Positions 12,559 through 15,086 of a stretch of 15,086 bases of DNA are shown here, in pieces. The DNA is from an uncultured Prevotellaceae bacterium (GTDB lineage: Bacteria; Bacteroidota; Bacteroidia; Bacteroidales; Bacteroidaceae): contig CALEPV010000015.1 of the NCBI GenBank assembly GCA_937910905.1, positions 1 to 15,086 of the forward strand, read 5' to 3'. The stretch's first letter is position 1. The number at the start of each line of letters is the position of its first letter. The notes below the pieces were generated by a model. That model had not been told where the DNA came from and did not search any database. It was given only the letters and a program-made list of their open reading frames with translations. The position numbers were made by a program, and so were the translations under genes.

Positions 12559-14526
12559 CTATGCGTCAATGTTGGCGTAGTTGGCGTTCTTCTCGATGAA
12601 CTCGCGGCGCGGGCCTACGTCCTCGCCCATCAGCATGGAGAATACATAGTCGGCAGCGGCAGCGTCCTCGATGGTCACCTGCTTCAGGAGGCGTGTGTCG
12701 GGGTTCATGGTGGTCTCCCACAGCTGCTCGGGATTCATCTCACCCAGACCTTTGTATCGCTGGGTATATACGCCCTGCTCCTGTCCGTCGTTGTACTTCA
12801 AGAGGAACTGGTAGCGTCCGCGCTCGTCGTAGCAGTACTCCTCAATCTTGCCCTTCTTGCAGCGGTAGAGAGGCGGAGTGGCTATAAACAGGTGGCCGCG
12901 CTGGATGAGCTCGGGCATGTAGCGGTAGAAAAGCGTCATCAGCAGAGTGTCGATGTGGTAGCCATCGACATCGGCATCGGTCATAAGGATGACCTTGTGG
13001 TAGCGCAGCTTGTCGTAGTTAGCCTCCTTGCTGTCCTCGCCCAGGCCGTAGCGCACTCCGAGAGCCTGAATGATGTTGTTCACCTCCTCGTGCTCGAAGG
13101 CCTTGTGCCACATTACGCGCTCCACGTTGAATATCTTACCGCGGATAGGCAGGATGGCCTGAAAGTGACGGTTGCGTCCCTGCTTGGCCGAGCCGCCTGC
13201 GGAGTCACCCTCAACGATGAACATCTCGCAGCGTGCGGGGTCGCGGTCGGAGCAGTCGGCCAGCTTGCCGGGCAGTCCGCCGCCGCTCATAGGCGACTTG
13301 CGCTGAACGCTCTCGCGAGCCTTGCGGGCGGCCACACGTGCTGTAGCAGCCAGTATCACCTTGTCCACTATGAGCTTTGCCTCCTTCGGATGCTCCTCCA
13401 GATAGTTGGTCAGGGCCTCGCCCACAGCCTGCTGCACAGCACCAGTAACCTCGCTGTTGCCCAGCTTGGTTTTGGTCTGACCCTCGAACTGAGGCTCAGC
13501 CACCTTGATGCTGATTACGGCTGTCAGACCCTCACGGAAGTCCTCGCCGCTAATCTCAACCTTGTTCTTCTCCAGCCTCTCCAGCTCCTTGGTGCAATGG
13601 TCATCGGCGTACTTCTTCAGCGTGCGTGTCAGAGCCATGCGGAAGCCGGTGAGGTGGGTACCACCCTCGATGGTGTTGATGTTGTTCACGTATGAGTGCA
13701 GGTTCTCGCTGTAGGCCGTGTTGTACATTATGGCAGCCTCGATGGGTATGCCCTGCTTCTCTGTGTTCAGATATATGACATCGTTGAACAGATGTGTGCG
13801 TGTGCTGTCGATGTAGCGCACAAACTCCTTCAAACCGTCGGCCGAGTGGAACACCTCCTGACGTGTGTTGCCTTCCTCATCGGGACGCAGGTCGGTCAGC
13901 GTGATGGTGATGCCGGCGTTTAGGAATGCCAGCTCGCGCATACGGGCAGCCAGGATGTCATACTTGTAGGTGGTGGTGATGAAGATAGTGTCATCGGGCC
14001 AGAACTGCTGGCGTGTGCCTCGCAGGTCGGTCTCGCCAACGACCTTCACGTCGTAGAGCGGCTTGCCCTTCTCGTACTCCTGCTGGTATATCTTGCCGTC
14101 GCGGAACACCTGACTCGTCATGTGAGTGGACAGGGCGTTCACGCAGCTCACGCCCACGCCGTGCAGACCGCCCGACACCTTGTATGAGCCTTTGTCGAAC
14201 TTACCGCCGGCGTGCAGCACAGTCATCACCACCTCGAGGGCGCTCTTGTGCTCCTTCTCGTGCATATCCACGGGGATACCACGGCCATTGTCCTGCACGG
14301 TGATGCTGTTATCTTCGTTGATGGTCACCTCGATGTGCGTGCAGTAGCCAGCCAGAGCCTCGTCGATACTGTTGTCGACAGTCTCGTACACGAGGTGGTG
14401 CAGTCCCTTCTCGCTGATGTCGCCTATGTACATGGCTGGACGCTTGCGCACGGCTTCGAGCCCTTCCAGTACCTGAATATTGCTGGCGGAATAATTACCG
14501 CCATTCTGTATTTCAATGTCTTCCAT
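12559..14526 (-). CDS. gyrB: DNA gyrase subunit B
   Basis: The 655-residue protein has the full GyrB layout. The GHKL ATPase domain carries ETVDNSIDEA (catalytic Glu48, Asn52), DNGRGIP (79-85) and GGLHGVG (119-125). The transducer has the QTKTKLGN lysine loop. The Toprim domain has EGDSAGGSAKQGRNR (Glu439), PIRGKI and DADVDG (about 517-522). The C-terminus has YKGLGEMNPEQLWETTM. Together with GyrA it introduces negative supercoils using ATP. It is placed as a single transcription unit from the promoter at 14552-14559 and converges on manA. DADVDG followed by YHID and LPIRGKIFNVE is typical of Bacteroidetes GyrB rather than ParE. Confidence 0.97.
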   Translation of the reverse strand: MEDIEIQNGGNYSASNIQVLEGLEAVRKRPAMYIGDISEKGLHHLVYETVDNSIDEALAGYCTHIEVTINEDNSITVQDNGRGIPVDMHEKEHKSALEVVMTVLHAGGKFDKGSYKVSGGLHGVGVSCVNALSTHMTSQVFRDGKIYQQEYEKGKPLYDVKVVGETDLRGTRQQFWPDDTIFITTTYKYDILAARMRELAFLNAGITITLTDLRPDEEGNTRQEVFHSADGLKEFVRYIDSTRTHLFNDVIYLNTEKQGIPIEAAIMYNTAYSENLHSYVNNINTIEGGTHLTGFRMALTRTLKKYADDHCTKELERLEKNKVEISGEDFREGLTAVISIKVAEPQFEGQTKTKLGNSEVTGAVQQAVGEALTNYLEEHPKEAKLIVDKVILAATARVAARKARESVQRKSPMSGGGLPGKLADCSDRDPARCEMFIVEGDSAGGSAKQGRNRHFQAILPIRGKIFNVERVMWHKAFEHEEVNNIIQALGVRYGLGEDSKEANYDKLRYHKVILMTDADVDGYHIDTLLMTLFYRYMPELIQRGHLFIATPPLYRCKKGKIEEYCYDERGRYQFLLKYNDGQEQGVYTQRYKGLGEMNPEQLWETTMNPDTRLLKQVTIEDAAAADYVFSMLMGEDVGPRREFIEKNANYANIDA

Positions 14527-14551
14527 AATGCTGCATGTTCATTTTGCGGTG

Positions 14552-14559
14552 CAAAGGTA
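14552..14559 (-). promoter_or_regulatory. -7 element of the gyrB promoter
   Basis: TACCTTTG on the minus strand (14559-14552) matches TAnnTTTG, 25 bases before the gyrB ATG. No TTG lies at the ideal -33 place (about 14582-14580 reads TCG), so only one half of the consensus is seen. Confidence 0.55.
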
Positions 14560-14693
14560 GTGAAAATAACGGAATAAGCCGAATCTTGGGCAAGGAATTT
14601 ACCTATGTTAATACACACATTTGGCGCGTATAACAAGGCAGGCGACGAACATTGCAGTTCATCGCCCGTCAACTGAAATCTGAATGAGATAGT

Positions 14694-14739
14694 CAGCTCT
14701 ATTGCTGAGCAGCTATGGCTTCTTTACGCTGCAGCGTGA
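14694..14739 (-). other. Hairpins downstream of rpsT
   Basis: Just after the rpsT stop (minus strand) is the palindrome ACGCTGCAGCGT (14727-14738). A TCAGC/GCTGA hairpin lies at 14694-14709. Neither is followed by a T-run, so termination here is uncertain. The rest of the 213-bp gap to gyrB shows only the gyrB promoter. Confidence 0.35.
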
Positions 14740-14994
14740 TTAGGCCAACTTCTTGATATAGAGTGCCAGCTTGGACTTCAAGTTGGACGCCTTGTTCTTG
14801 TGGATGATGTTGGTCTTAGCCAACTTGTCAAGCATCTTCTGTACGATTGGATACTGCTTCTCAGCTTCTGCCTTGTCTGTTGTTGCACGGAGCTTGCGGA
14901 CTGCTACGCGCATTGTGCGAGCGTAGTAGCGGTTGTGCAGGCGGTGCTTCTGCTCCTGACGGATTCTCTTCAGTGACGACTTATGGTTTGCCAT
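14740..14994 (-). CDS. rpsT: 30S ribosomal protein S20
   Basis: The 84-residue, very basic protein begins MANHKSSLKRIRQEQKHRLHN and ends NLKSKLALYIKKLA. This is the standard S20 sequence for Bacteroidales, all helical and binding 16S rRNA. It lies 36 bp downstream of tRNA-Glu on the same strand, an arrangement I recall from this group, and the two may share a transcript. The start is preceded by an AGAAG stretch. Confidence 0.96.
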   Translation of the reverse strand: MANHKSSLKRIRQEQKHRLHNRYYARTMRVAVRKLRATTDKAEAEKQYPIVQKMLDKLAKTNIIHKNKASNLKSKLALYIKKLA

Positions 14995-15030
14995 GTCTTC
15001 TGTTAAACGTTTTTTATGTTGTACTTTTTG

Positions 15031-15086
15031 TAGTCCATAGCAGAGTCGAACTGCTCTTTAGAGAATGAAAATCTCTCGTCCTAACC
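15031..15086 (-). tRNA. tRNA-Glu (TTC), 3' part; 5' end outside window
   Basis: Read on the minus strand from the window edge: D-arm end GGTTAGGACG; anticodon stem AGAGA/TCTCT around loop TTTTCAT (anticodon TTC); variable loop AAAG; T stem AGCAG/CTGCT with loop TTCGACT. Then come the acceptor strand ATGGACT and discriminator A at 15031. CCA is not encoded (CAA follows). The first ~18 bases lie beyond 15086. Confidence 0.88.

Noticed and set aside
12892..13695. Open frames on the plus strand opposite gyrB.
   Set aside because: Shadows of the gyrB coding strand, with no start context or motifs.
1..15086. CRISPR array, prophage, transposase or defence island.
   Set aside because: No spaced direct repeats, integrase, transposase or defence-type motifs are present; tandem repeats seen are short and contiguous.

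Overview
The window looks like a chromosomal segment of a Prevotella-type member of the Bacteroidales. The indications are Bacteroidetes-style promoters (TTG, about 20 nt, then TAnnTTTG), weak Shine-Dalgarno use, an initiator tRNA next to short-leader genes, the (Y)NLAGQRV...KGLYIVDG(R)K C-terminus on a large secreted protein, a BACON-like domain, and the tRNA-Glu/rpsT pairing. All assignments come from reading the sequence and from knowledge of the families. No database search was run.

Left part (1-4166): the 3' end of a large secreted protein and a 69-aa small protein whose N-terminus carries a perfect 18-bp tandem duplication. Next is a scar on the minus strand: the 3' end (domains V and VI) of a group II intron beside the last ~80 codons of a PhoU-like domain, probably from a Na/Pi cotransporter. 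Then comes a plus-strand flotillin operon: a YuaF/NfeD-like membrane protein, flotillin (SPFH), and a 64-aa single-pass membrane protein. A heptamer tandem repeat joins the last two genes. A hairpin with a T-run closes the unit.

Middle part (4177-7760): a textbook Bacteroidetes promoter drives a secreted kelch-like beta-propeller protein with one transmembrane helix. Its cytoplasmic end breaks off at about 5610-5640 and runs directly into a BACON-containing protein that lacks its own signal peptide. This looks like a deletion joint (or an assembly joint). After a strong GC-rich terminator lies a decayed, internally deleted second copy of an rluA-type gene, with the last nine codons of a second fabG still attached.

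Right-middle part (7740-9898): tetR, fabG and an rluA-family pseudouridine synthase run on the minus strand. fabG and rluA overlap by one base. A near-perfect 20-bp palindrome upstream of the tetR promoter is a candidate TetR operator. Diverging from it is an initiator tRNA-fMet with its own promoter and terminator.

Right part (10172-15086): mrp (Fe-S carrier ATPase) and manA (mannose-6-phosphate isomerase) on plus, then gyrB, rpsT (S20) and a truncated tRNA-Glu on minus. manA and gyrB converge on a structured intergenic region. This end is ordinary housekeeping. The unusual material is in the accessory region 1-7760 and in the regulatory and tRNA details around 9900-10100.
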